Below, one piece after another: positions 17,288 to 25,392 of a stretch of DNA of 34,832 nucleotides; the stretch's first letter is position 1, and each line of letters begins with the position of its first letter. Source of the DNA: CAYLHS01 sp964383535 (lineage in GTDB: Bacteria > Actinomycetota > Acidimicrobiia > Spongiisociales > UBA4744); assembly GCA_964383535.1 (NCBI GenBank), contig CAYLHS010000015.1:1-34832 (forward strand). Direction: 5' to 3'. The notes under the pieces are model-generated. The model searched no databases, was not told the DNA's origin, and worked only from the letters and a program-made list of their open reading frames with translations. The translations under genes and the position numbers were made by a program.

Positions 17288-18172
17288 ATGAGAGTTTTGA
17301 TCAGCGGCGCGGCCGGGTTTCTGGGAAAACATGTCACCCGGCGACTTCTGGCAGACGGCTTCGAAGTCGCGGTGTTCGATCAGGTGGGATCCGAAAACGG
17401 AGACGTCCGTTCGATTGTGGGCGACCTGCGCGATCTCGATACGGTACGCGACGCGGTGAGGGGTCAGGATGTCGTGTGCCACATCGGCGCCATCGGCGAC
17501 GTCTACCTCGCGGCGGAGCATCCCGAGTTGGCCGCGGAAGTGAACGTCACGGGCTCAGCCAACATCGCGCTGGCCGCAGGAGAGTCAGACGCCCGGATCG
17601 TGTATGCGTCGACATGGGAGGTGTACGGGCAGCCGCAGTATCAGCCAATGGACGAAGACCACCCGTGCCGGCCCGATCATCCGTACAACATCACCAAACT
17701 CGCAGGCGAACAACTGCTTCTCGCCGCAGATCACCTACGGGATACTCCTGTGATCTCGCTTCGCCTGGGCACCTCGTACGGCCCGGGGCTCCGACCCAAT
17801 TCGGTTTTCCGGATCTTCATCGATCGCGCGAAACAAGGGGAGCCGATCACGATTCAAGGTGATGGCTCACAGGGGCGCCAGTTCACTCACACTTCGGACG
17901 TCGCAGGTGCTTTCTCGCTCGCGTGCCGGTCCGACATCCGGGGGACTACCGTCAATATCGTCGCGCCCGACCTCGTGTCGATCAGAGAACTCGCGGAGCT
18001 GGTCGTGGCCCGATACCCGACCGACCTTCGCTTCGGTGAGCCACGACCCGGTGATGTACCGCCTGCACTCGTATCCGCCGAGCGAGCAAGGAGTCTGCTT
18101 GGTTGGAAGGCCGAGATGCCGTTCTCGCGGGGCCTGGAAGACTTGATGGACCAGCTAGAGGGGCTCGGGTAG
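17288..18172 (+). CDS. NAD-dependent sugar epimerase/dehydratase (extended SDR)
   Basis: 294 residues. The NAD-binding motif is GAAGFLG at 7-13, followed by the conserved D in a GDLRD strand, and the catalytic YxxxK as HPYNITKLAGE. The RLGTSYGPG and GDGSQGRQFTHTSDVAGA stretches are typical of the WcaG/GalE/RmlB-like extended SDR group. It is about 20-40 residues shorter than GalE because the C-terminal part is compact. ATG 17288 has GGGAGG four bases upstream. It is the first gene of the rightward block, and the GT4 gene begins six bases after its stop. It probably supplies an epimerised or dehydrated NDP-sugar; the exact sugar is not readable. Confidence 0.9.
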   Translation: MRVLISGAAGFLGKHVTRRLLADGFEVAVFDQVGSENGDVRSIVGDLRDLDTVRDAVRGQDVVCHIGAIGDVYLAAEHPELAAEVNVTGSANIALAAGESDARIVYASTWEVYGQPQYQPMDEDHPCRPDHPYNITKLAGEQLLLAADHLRDTPVISLRLGTSYGPGLRPNSVFRIFIDRAKQGEPITIQGDGSQGRQFTHTSDVAGAFSLACRSDIRGTTVNIVAPDLVSIRELAELVVARYPTDLRFGEPRPGDVPPALVSAERARSLLGWKAEMPFSRGLEDLMDQLEGLG

Positions 18173-18177
18173 CGTCG

Positions 18178-19278
18178 TTGCGAGCGCGAAGCACGATCCT
18201 CGTCTTGATCAAGGGGCTCGGGATCGGTGGGGCGGAGAGACTTGTGGCCGAGGGCGCCCGGTTCTGGGATCGGGACCGCTACGAATACCACGTAGCGTAT
18301 GTGTTGCCGTGGAAGAGCGACCTCGTTGCGGACCTGGAAACCCAGGGTGTCCCCACGATGTGCATAGGTGGTGAGCGCGGGTTGTCGCCGACGAGTCTCC
18401 TGCACATGCGTACGCTCATCAGGAATCTCCGTGCCGATGTGGTTCACGCCCACTCGCCCTCGGTCGGCATTGCTGCACGGCTTGTCAGCAGTGTTCCGAT
18501 CGTCTACACCGAACACAATCTCGCGAGCTCGTACCGGCCGTTGACACAAGTGGCCAACAGACTGACCTACGGTCGCAACAATGCCGTCACGGCAGTCTCT
18601 CAGGCGGTCGCGGACTCTCTGGTGGGGTACCCAGGTCCGACACCGATCGTGATATCGAATGGGGTGTCGGTGGATGTCGAGAAGCTCAACGGTCAAGGTG
18701 CAAGATCGGAGCTGGGGATTGATGAGGGCCGGCCGATGATCGTCCACGTGGGGAATGTTCGCCCCGGCAAAGGACACGATACCCTGACTCGTGCCGTGGC
18801 GTTTCTGACGAAGCGTTTCCCGGACTGCGCTGTTGTCTCAGTCGGTGGAGAGAAGTACCCGGGAGATCTGGATCGGTATCGGCGGCTCGCAGAGAGCTCC
18901 GGGGTCGCCGACTCTCTTCACTTCGTGGGGCGAAGGGCGGACGCACTCGATTTCATCGCCGCCGCCGACGTGTATGTCAATCCTTCGGATGTCGAGGGTC
19001 TCCCGGTGTCGATTCTGGAAGCCATGTATCTGCAGAAGCCCATCGTGGCAACCGGAGTGGGTGGTGTGCCTGCCGTCATACGGGACCGAGAAACCGGCCT
19101 GCTCGTCGCGCCTGGTGATGCTGTGGCTCTTGCAGAAGCAGTAGCCGAGCTCCTGGGGAATGCCGAGCTGCGGACGGAGCTCGGAACGGCCGCGAGATCG
19201 CTGGTGGTCACCGAATACAGTCTGCAGTCGATGGTCGCGGCATTCGAGAACATCTACGAGGACGTAGCGAATGGCTGA
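18178..19278 (+). CDS. Glycosyltransferase family 4
   Basis: 366 residues from TTG 18178, the best-placed start after the stop of the epimerase gene (18170-18172). The frame is open back to an ATG at 18103 inside that gene, but that extension has no homology. The GT-B fold shows ILVLIKGLGIGGAERLVAEG at the N-terminus (donor-side GG-E loop), the HVGNVRPGKGHDTL phosphate-binding loop in the middle, and DVEGLPVSILEAMYLQKPIVAT with the E-x7-E motif near 285. It probably transfers a hexose or deoxyhexose to the growing lipid-linked unit at the inner face of the membrane. It overlaps the GNAT gene by eight bases. Confidence 0.9.
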   Translation: MRARSTILVLIKGLGIGGAERLVAEGARFWDRDRYEYHVAYVLPWKSDLVADLETQGVPTMCIGGERGLSPTSLLHMRTLIRNLRADVVHAHSPSVGIAARLVSSVPIVYTEHNLASSYRPLTQVANRLTYGRNNAVTAVSQAVADSLVGYPGPTPIVISNGVSVDVEKLNGQGARSELGIDEGRPMIVHVGNVRPGKGHDTLTRAVAFLTKRFPDCAVVSVGGEKYPGDLDRYRRLAESSGVADSLHFVGRRADALDFIAAADVYVNPSDVEGLPVSILEAMYLQKPIVATGVGGVPAVIRDRETGLLVAPGDAVALAEAVAELLGNAELRTELGTAARSLVVTEYSLQSMVAAFENIYEDVANG

Positions 19279-20215
19279 GATAGCGGTGCGCCCATTCGAG
19301 GATCGGGACCTGCCTCCGGTCCTCGAGACCATGAGGTTGGCTTTGGGGGAGACCGCGATCTTGAAGAGGACGAGTGATCTCTTCGCGTGGAAGCACTTCC
19401 TCAATCCGTTCGGACGTTCGATCATCCTGGTTGCGGAGTCCGAGGGTGTCATTGCAGGCCTACGCGCCTTCATGCGGTGGGAGCTCGTGACACCTGGCGG
19501 TGAGACGCTCCGGTGTGTGCGAGCCGTCGACACGGCAACACACCCTGGTTTCCAGCGAAGGGGGATCTTTCGCAAGCTCACGTTGAGCGCGCTCGACGCG
19601 GCTCGCGACGATAACGTGGACCTGGTGTTCAACACGCCCAATCCGAAGTCGGGTGCAGGCTACCGATCCATGGGGTGGGTCGACGTGGGCAAGATCGGAG
19701 TCATGGTGCGCCCATCGTTGGGATTCCTCAGATGGACAACGACGCCGGGGGGCGTTCCGAAACCCACCGAGTTCCTTACCGACCCTCATCCGGCCCGAGA
19801 TCTGTCGGTTGTGGATAGGGAGGCGCGAGGGTTTCGCACCCGACGAACGAGTCGGTACCTCAAATGGCGGTTCGAACAGCATCCGACTGCTCGATACTTC
19901 GGCATCGAGAAGGACCGTAGCGTTGCGGTCGTACGTCCCAACGTACGAAGTGGCCGGAAGGAGTTGGTGCTCTCCGATGTATTCGGGCCGGATCCATCGT
20001 CTGCGATTCGGGCAGCCGCCGTCGTGTCCAGGGCCGCGTACATGGCCGGCTGGTTCTCGTTCGGATCTCGCGAGTACTGGGCGGCCCTACGCGCCGGGCT
20101 CCTGCCCGTTCCGGGCGTGACGGCGTTGACGATGGTTGGCTACCCGCTGCGCCCGCTCGAGGTGCAGGGTCTGGATCGCTGGGATCTGGCGTTGAGCGAC
20201 CTGGAGCTGCTGTGA
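19271..20215 (+). CDS. GNAT family N-acetyltransferase
   Basis: 314 residues, longer than a single GNAT domain. The N-terminal half carries the fold: AVRPFEDRDLPPVLETM, a strand with VAESEGVIAGLRAFM, and motif A VDTATHPGFQRRGIFRKL with the CoA-binding QRRGIF at 95-100. The second half (about 160-314) is less conserved and ends with short beta-rich stretches. In this locus the likely job is acyl transfer to an amino sugar made by the PglF-like dehydratase and the DegT aminotransferase; the acceptor is inferred from context only. ATG 19271 lies inside the end of the GT4 gene. Its stop overlaps the GTG of the next gene by four bases, so the genes are translationally coupled. Confidence 0.85.
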   Translation: MAEIAVRPFEDRDLPPVLETMRLALGETAILKRTSDLFAWKHFLNPFGRSIILVAESEGVIAGLRAFMRWELVTPGGETLRCVRAVDTATHPGFQRRGIFRKLTLSALDAARDDNVDLVFNTPNPKSGAGYRSMGWVDVGKIGVMVRPSLGFLRWTTTPGGVPKPTEFLTDPHPARDLSVVDREARGFRTRRTSRYLKWRFEQHPTARYFGIEKDRSVAVVRPNVRSGRKELVLSDVFGPDPSSAIRAAAVVSRAAYMAGWFSFGSREYWAALRAGLLPVPGVTALTMVGYPLRPLEVQGLDRWDLALSDLELL

Positions 20216-21528
20216 AGGGCGAGCGATCGATCTGGATGGGTGTTGCGATCGGGACGGTGATCGTCGCTGCCGCGATCGGAGCCGGTGTGCCTCAAACGGG
20301 CACGCTCGTGCTCACCATGGTGCTGTTCGGTCTGGTCTCCTTCATGGCCGACGCGCTGGCTCGCCGCCGGGGAAGCTGGCTGAGGTCGCTGATCGTCGGC
20401 GCGTTCCTGGTGAAACTCATGGGCGCTGCCGCCCGGCTGTGGGTCCTCAACTCGGTCTACCAGGGTGTTGGGGATGCGGTCGGCTACCACAACCGGGGCC
20501 TGGCCCTCGCCGAGATATGGCGCTCCCTGAACGTGCCGGCGCTGACCCAGGCGGGAGGCGGCTCCACGGGTACGAAGGTCGTCGCCATCATCGCCGGGCT
20601 TCTCTACACGCCCTACAAGCCGAGTATCCTCGGTGGCTTCTTCATCTTTGCCACCGTCGCCTTCCTGGGACAGATCCTTCTCCTGAGCGCATATCGACGA
20701 TCTGGTCTGCCGCATCACAAGGCATACTCCGTTGCCGTGCTGTTTCTTCCCTCGCTGATCTTCTGGCCCTCCAGCGTCGGCAAGGACTCGCTCATGCTGT
20801 TCTTCATCGGACTGACGGCCTACGGCGTCGCCAGACTCCTTGGAAGCTACCGACTCGCGCCGATCGTGCCCATCGCATTGGGGTTGGGCGGTGCGGCACT
20901 CATCAGGCCGCACGTCGCCGTCCTACTTCTTGGATCTCTCGTGGTCGCTCTGTTCGTGGTGAAGGCGCCGTCGGTCCCCGCGGCGCAAGTCAGGCGTATG
21001 GTGCTGATCGTGGGAGCGGGCATCGGGTTTCTGGCCGTGGCGAGCGTCGCTCTTCACACGCTCGGGCTTACACCAGATCCGCAGGAGATCGACCCGTTCC
21101 TGACGGAGATCCAGCGCCGTACGGCGCAAGGTGGATCGGCGGTGACCGGAACGGTCGTGCGGAGCATCACGCAGTTCCCGGCCGGCGCGGCCACAGTGCT
21201 TTTCCGTCCGTTCCCCTTCGAGGCACACAACGCGCAGGCGATGCTGAGCAGCATCGAGGGAACGCTCTTGCTCGCCCTGATCGTATGGCGGTTGCCGCGG
21301 ATGCTCGCGAATCTTCGCTTCGTCAGGCGGCGGCCCTTCCTGGTGTTCTCTCTCATGTACGTCGTGGCATTCACGGTCGCGTTCAGTGCTTTTCTGAACC
21401 TGGGAATCCTGGCGAGAGAACGTATCCAGGTGATTCCGTTCGTGGTGGCATTGCTGGTAGGAATGGGCTGGGACGCGGGTTCGGTGAGCGAAGATGCCGT
21501 TCAGACACAGGAGGTAGCTGCGCCATGA
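20212..21528 (+). CDS. Polytopic membrane protein, candidate oligosaccharide polymerase (Wzy-like)
   Basis: 438 residues with about ten membrane segments. Notable conserved-looking loops are QGVGDAVGYHNRG near 85, PSLIFWPSSVGKDS near 180, IRPHVAVLL near 228 and LARERIQVIPFV near 405. Charged, motif-bearing extracytoplasmic loops between hydrophobic helices, together with the position in a glycan operon that has a Wzz-like gene and no other polymerase, suggest a Wzy-type polymerase. Wzy proteins are too divergent to call from motifs, so a GT-C type transferase or ligase is also possible. GTG 20212 overlaps the stop of the GNAT gene, and its own stop overlaps the ATG of the aminotransferase gene. 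Confidence 0.75.
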   Translation: MKGERSIWMGVAIGTVIVAAAIGAGVPQTGTLVLTMVLFGLVSFMADALARRRGSWLRSLIVGAFLVKLMGAAARLWVLNSVYQGVGDAVGYHNRGLALAEIWRSLNVPALTQAGGGSTGTKVVAIIAGLLYTPYKPSILGGFFIFATVAFLGQILLLSAYRRSGLPHHKAYSVAVLFLPSLIFWPSSVGKDSLMLFFIGLTAYGVARLLGSYRLAPIVPIALGLGGAALIRPHVAVLLLGSLVVALFVVKAPSVPAAQVRRMVLIVGAGIGFLAVASVALHTLGLTPDPQEIDPFLTEIQRRTAQGGSAVTGTVVRSITQFPAGAATVLFRPFPFEAHNAQAMLSSIEGTLLLALIVWRLPRMLANLRFVRRRPFLVFSLMYVVAFTVAFSAFLNLGILARERIQVIPFVVALLVGMGWDAGSVSEDAVQTQEVAAP

Positions 21529-22700
21529 GCAGAGTGCCGGCGATATTGGGGGGAAACCCGACATTCACCGACGGTCTCGCGTTTGCCCGACCGACGATCG
21601 AAGACGCGAGAGCCGTCTCGAGATCAATTGACGAGGTGATCGAATCAGGCCGACTGACCAATGGTTCGGTGGTTGCCGAGTTGGAGGACAGAACCGCAGG
21701 CGCGTTCGAGGTGGAACACTGTGTCGCAGTTTCTTCCTGTACCGCCGGCCTGATGCTGGTTGTCCAAGCCCTCGACGTCGACCGGCAGGGACTGTTGCCC
21801 TCGTTCACATTCTCCGCGACCGCCCATGCACTCCGATGGAATGCCGTGCCTCTCCAGTTCGCGGATTGCGACCCTCACACGTGGACACTTCGATCCGAAG
21901 ACGTCTCCGGGAACCCCGGGCTGATCATCGGTGTGCACGTATCGGGGGTCCCGGCCGATGTCGCCGGTCTCGAGACCGCGGCGGCCGATGCCGGAGCATT
22001 CCTCATCTTCGACGCCGCCCACGGCGCGGGTTCTTCTGTGACCGTCGACGGGGTGAAACGACCTCTGGGGGGATTCGGGCTGGCAGAAGTGTTCTCCCTG
22101 ACCCCGACAAAGGTCATGTCGAGCGCCGAGGGAGGACTGATCACCACCAACGATGCGTCCCTCGCACAGCACCTGCGAACGGCACGAGACTATGGGAACC
22201 CCGGCGACTACGACACGCGTTTCGCCGGCCTGAACGCCCGTCTGTCCGAGTTGCACGCCGCGATGGCACTCGCATCGCTCAACCATCTGGAGGCGCGGGT
22301 GGCACATCGCAACGAGGTGGCCACACGCTACCGCGAAGTACTCGGCATCCTTCCCGGCATCGGATTCCAGGAGGTACCGACCGGCGCACGCAGTTCCTAC
22401 AAGGACTTCACGATCCTGCTCGATGCCGAGGCATTCGGTGCAAGCCGAGATGCGGTCGTGGCGGCACTCGGCGCCGAAGGCATCCAGACCCGCAAGTACT
22501 ACTCGCCGCCTGTGCACCGTCAGCGGGCCTACGCCGACGTCGAGAGCGCGGACCTGCCGGTGACAGACCGGCTGGCCGGGCAGGTGATCAGCCTTCCTAT
22601 CTGGAGCCACCTACCGCTCGAGGCGGTGGATGGGGTCGGTGAAGCTTTCGAGAAGATACAGGCGCAAGCCACCGAGATCGAGAGTGCGCTCCAGCGCTAG
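21525..22700 (+). CDS. DegT/DnrJ/EryC1/StrS family PLP-dependent sugar aminotransferase
   Basis: 391 residues of normal family length. The PLP-binding lysine is K196 in SLTPTKVMSSAEGG. The cofactor-stacking segment is FDAAHGAGS with D163 and H166. The substrate loop around LPSFTFSATAHAL and the C-terminal RKYYSPPVHRQ and VISLPIWSHL stretches are typical. It should transaminate an NDP-4-keto-6-deoxy sugar, most simply the product of the PglF-like enzyme (15112-17058), to a 4-amino sugar. AGGAGG lies ten bases before ATG 21525, and ATGA overlaps the upstream stop. It is the last gene of the rightward block. Its stop overlaps the stop of the converging WecA-like gene by four bases, leaving no room for an ordinary terminator. 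Confidence 0.93.
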   Translation: MSRVPAILGGNPTFTDGLAFARPTIEDARAVSRSIDEVIESGRLTNGSVVAELEDRTAGAFEVEHCVAVSSCTAGLMLVVQALDVDRQGLLPSFTFSATAHALRWNAVPLQFADCDPHTWTLRSEDVSGNPGLIIGVHVSGVPADVAGLETAAADAGAFLIFDAAHGAGSSVTVDGVKRPLGGFGLAEVFSLTPTKVMSSAEGGLITTNDASLAQHLRTARDYGNPGDYDTRFAGLNARLSELHAAMALASLNHLEARVAHRNEVATRYREVLGILPGIGFQEVPTGARSSYKDFTILLDAEAFGASRDAVVAALGAEGIQTRKYYSPPVHRQRAYADVESADLPVTDRLAGQVISLPIWSHLPLEAVDGVGEAFEKIQAQATEIESALQR

Positions 22701-23668
22701 CGTGAAGAGTCCGGTGGAGGCGATGGCGGTGTAGGTCTGGACTGTCGGGCGACCACCACCGTGACCCCCGCAAGCACTACCAACCCGACGATGAGCGCCA
22801 GCACCCAGGATGCCACGCCCTGGACGGTTCGAGAGATTGTCTCCGCGGCGATCACGAACAGCATTTGTACGGTCGCTGCGACCATTGCCACTGCCCTGAT
22901 CGAGACGCCATTCGCATGGAGTTGGTCGTACGTGTGGTTGCGATCTCCGGCGAACATCGGGTGTCCCGTGAGACGCCTGCGCAACACCGTCGCGCCGAGG
23001 TCGAGACCGAACACTCCCATCAGCAGCAGGTTGGGTCCGAGCCGTTCCAGCGAGGGCACAGGCTCGATCATGCCGAAGACGAGGAACACGCCGATGACAT
23101 AGGACCCGTTGTCTCCAAGGAACACCTTCGCCGGGTGCCAGTTCAGGAGCAGGAATCCGAGTGCAGCACCGGCTAGAGCCAAGCCGAAGGCAGGGTCTGT
23201 CGCTCGCACTGTCCCGAGCCAGGCCAGCCCGAACCCGGTGACGACTGTGACCGCACCGGCGAGTCCGTCCAGTCCGTCGAACAGGTTCACGGCATTGATC
23301 GCGATGACAACCAAAACCGTGGCGCCGACAATGCCGATGCCGTCGAAGAACCGCAGCCCGATCACGACTCCGGCAGCCGCCTCGACGCCGAGGCGCAGCA
23401 GCGGGGAGAGCGGATGGCGGTCATCGATCAAGCCGAGCACGAGTACCAGGCCGGAGGCAATGAGGAGCGATGTATCGAAGCTGCCCGAGAGGGCCAAGGC
23501 GATGTGAACGCCGAGGAACACGCCTACGCCGCCCAGGGGGATCGCGGGCCGAGCGTGTGGTTTCAAGCCTGTGTCGTCAGGCCGATCGATGAATCCGAGC
23601 GACGGACCGATCTTGATGGCAACGGCACACCACCCGAATGCGACTGCGGCCGCGATCACTGCTGCCAT
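22697..23668 (-). CDS. WecA/MraY-family polyprenyl-phosphate HexNAc-1-phosphate transferase
   Basis: A 323-residue membrane enzyme with about ten helices and the family's polar motifs in order: LGLIDDR with D82/D83, NAVNLFDGLDGLAG at 125-138, WHPAKVFLGDNGS at 177-189, GLDLGATVLRR at 221-231, and RNHTYDQLH at 243-251 in place of the usual HxH loop. It transfers a HexNAc-1-phosphate from UDP to undecaprenyl (or decaprenyl) phosphate, the first step of lipid-linked glycan assembly. The C-terminal tail after the last helix is Pro/Ser-rich. ATG 23668 overlaps the end of the GT4-GNAT gene by 13 bases, so it is the last gene of the 30571-22697 operon. Confidence 0.92.
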   Translation of the reverse strand: MAAVIAAAVAFGWCAVAIKIGPSLGFIDRPDDTGLKPHARPAIPLGGVGVFLGVHIALALSGSFDTSLLIASGLVLVLGLIDDRHPLSPLLRLGVEAAAGVVIGLRFFDGIGIVGATVLVVIAINAVNLFDGLDGLAGAVTVVTGFGLAWLGTVRATDPAFGLALAGAALGFLLLNWHPAKVFLGDNGSYVIGVFLVFGMIEPVPSLERLGPNLLLMGVFGLDLGATVLRRRLTGHPMFAGDRNHTYDQLHANGVSIRAVAMVAATVQMLFVIAAETISRTVQGVASWVLALIVGLVVLAGVTVVVARQSRPTPPSPPPDSSR

Positions 23669-25392
23669 ACCAGCACCAAGCTTCTCTCCCCGGCGTGCAC
23701 CTCGAGCTCTCCCGCATCGACGAACCCCATCTTGCGGTAGGCGCCGGCCGCAACCGCATTGTCTGCCCCCACGACCACCCTCACTCGCTCGGCATCCAAG
23801 GCCTCGAGGAACGCGATGCCGAGACGGTACCCGAGGCCCCGTCCGCGCCTCTCGGCGTCGACGGCCATCGAGAGCAGTTCGGCAGGCACGTTCCCTCCAA
23901 CACCCTCATACCGCAGTGTCTCCCAGGCCCTGCGCAACGTGGACGGTCTCAGGAGACTTGGAATCGCGCTGACCCCCGCGGGGATCCCATGGCGTCGAAC
24001 GAATCTACGGTAGAAGGCGCCAACATCGCGAACACCGGCGACGAACCCAACCGTGTGACCGCTGTCATCCAAGACGAGGACCACCGCATCGTGATGGTCG
24101 ATGAGTGCCCGGTAGAGGCGTCGCATGAAGCGGAGTCCGAGGGTGGGGAGGAAGCCGGTACCGATGGCGGCTCTGTGCATTCTCGCCAGCGCAGGGGCAT
24201 CCTCGATCACGGCGGGGCGAAGTACGACACGGCCGCTCTCCCTCATCAATGGCAGATCCTTGCGGCGTGCGACCGTCAGGTAGGTGTCCATCACGATCTC
24301 CACCACCCTACGTTCGTCGAAGCGATCGGCGGCTCGCAACCTGGCCTGTTCGCCGAGGCTTCTTCGCAGAAGTGGATCGTCCAGGAGTCGGATGATGGCG
24401 CTCCGTAGCGCTTCGGGATTTCGGACGGGGACGAGCAAGCCGCTGAGCCCATCTTCGGCCACCTCTCGGCAGCCCCGAATGTCGGTGGCGATGACCGGCA
24501 ATCCCATGGCGGCCGCCTCCATGGCCGAGCGAGGGAATCCCTCTCGGTGTGAGGCGAGCACGAAGATGTCCATCGCGGCGTAGAGGCGGTCCACATCAGC
24601 ACGCATCCCGAGAAACTTCACACCGGACGCCCTTGCTCGTGCGACGAGGTCCCGTGGGAGCGCGTCGGCCTTCTCCGGGTCGTCAGGGCCGACGCACAAC
24701 AGCACCGCCCGTGGGCCGATGTCGGCAAAGGCATCGAAAAGTTCCGGATAGCCTTTCTCTGCCACGAGGCGACCGACTGTGCCGACGACGATCTGATCGT
24801 CGTCGATACCCAGCTCGGCGCGGATCCGTAGCCGATCTTCGGCGGGGAAACGCGACGGGTCGAAACGATCCAGATCGACTCCGTTGCCCAGGAGGATCAG
24901 GTGTCTCGCCGGGGCGATGCGGAGGCGACGCAGCAATTCCACGTCTTCGGACGACTGGACGAGTTCGGCATCGGAGAACCGGGAAGCCAGCGCTTCCATG
25001 CTGTAGACGACGGCTCGTTTCCACCAGGGATCATCAGGGGTCGCGTACAGACCGTGGACCGTGTTGACGACGATGGGAACGCCGGCGAGACGGCCGAGAA
25101 CCCGACCGTAGAGGCCCGGTTTCGGATTGTGCGTGTGGAGCACATCGACGTGCTCGTTGCGAAGAATCCGCCACAGCTCGCCTGCCGCGCGAAAGTCGGC
25201 GAGCACGTTCATGCCCCTTGTCGACGAACGCAGAGGAATGTGCCTGATCCCTGCTGCCTCCAGTTCCGCAACCCACGGGCCGGGAGCACTGATCCCAAGT
25301 GCTTCTTCGCCTGCCTCGACGATGGCGGTCAGCTGCGGATACACGAGGTAGCGCAGACTGATGTCGACGGTGGTGAGGTGGGCGACTTTCAT
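23656..25392 (-). CDS. Fusion: GT4 glycosyltransferase plus GNAT acetyltransferase
   Basis: 578 residues. Residues 1-378 are a GT-B family 4 transferase: VAHLTTVDISLRYLVYPQL, VLHTHNPKPGLYGRVLGR, VGTVGRLVAEKGY, and SHREGFPRSAMEAAAMGLPVIAT with E-x7-E. Residues 389-578 are a full GNAT domain: VVLRPAVIEDAPALARMH, motif A SMAVDAERRGRGLG at 508-521, and AYRKMGFVDAGELEV. The GT4 part resembles PglA/CapM-like transferases. One protein may acylate the sugar and transfer it, or acylate the acceptor. ATG 25392 overlaps the stop of the nucleotidyltransferase-GT4 gene by four bases. The order of activities is inferred. Confidence 0.9.
   Translation of the reverse strand: MKVAHLTTVDISLRYLVYPQLTAIVEAGEEALGISAPGPWVAELEAAGIRHIPLRSSTRGMNVLADFRAAGELWRILRNEHVDVLHTHNPKPGLYGRVLGRLAGVPIVVNTVHGLYATPDDPWWKRAVVYSMEALASRFSDAELVQSSEDVELLRRLRIAPARHLILLGNGVDLDRFDPSRFPAEDRLRIRAELGIDDDQIVVGTVGRLVAEKGYPELFDAFADIGPRAVLLCVGPDDPEKADALPRDLVARARASGVKFLGMRADVDRLYAAMDIFVLASHREGFPRSAMEAAAMGLPVIATDIRGCREVAEDGLSGLLVPVRNPEALRSAIIRLLDDPLLRRSLGEQARLRAADRFDERRVVEIVMDTYLTVARRKDLPLMRESGRVVLRPAVIEDAPALARMHRAAIGTGFLPTLGLRFMRRLYRALIDHHDAVVLVLDDSGHTVGFVAGVRDVGAFYRRFVRRHGIPAGVSAIPSLLRPSTLRRAWETLRYEGVGGNVPAELLSMAVDAERRGRGLGYRLGIAFLEALDAERVRVVVGADNAVAAGAYRKMGFVDAGELEVHAGERSLVLVWQQ

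Noticed and set aside
18103..18177. N-terminal extension of the GT4 gene from ATG 18103
   Set aside because: It would overlap the epimerase gene by 70 bases and adds residues with no glycosyltransferase homology; the fold begins at about 18190.
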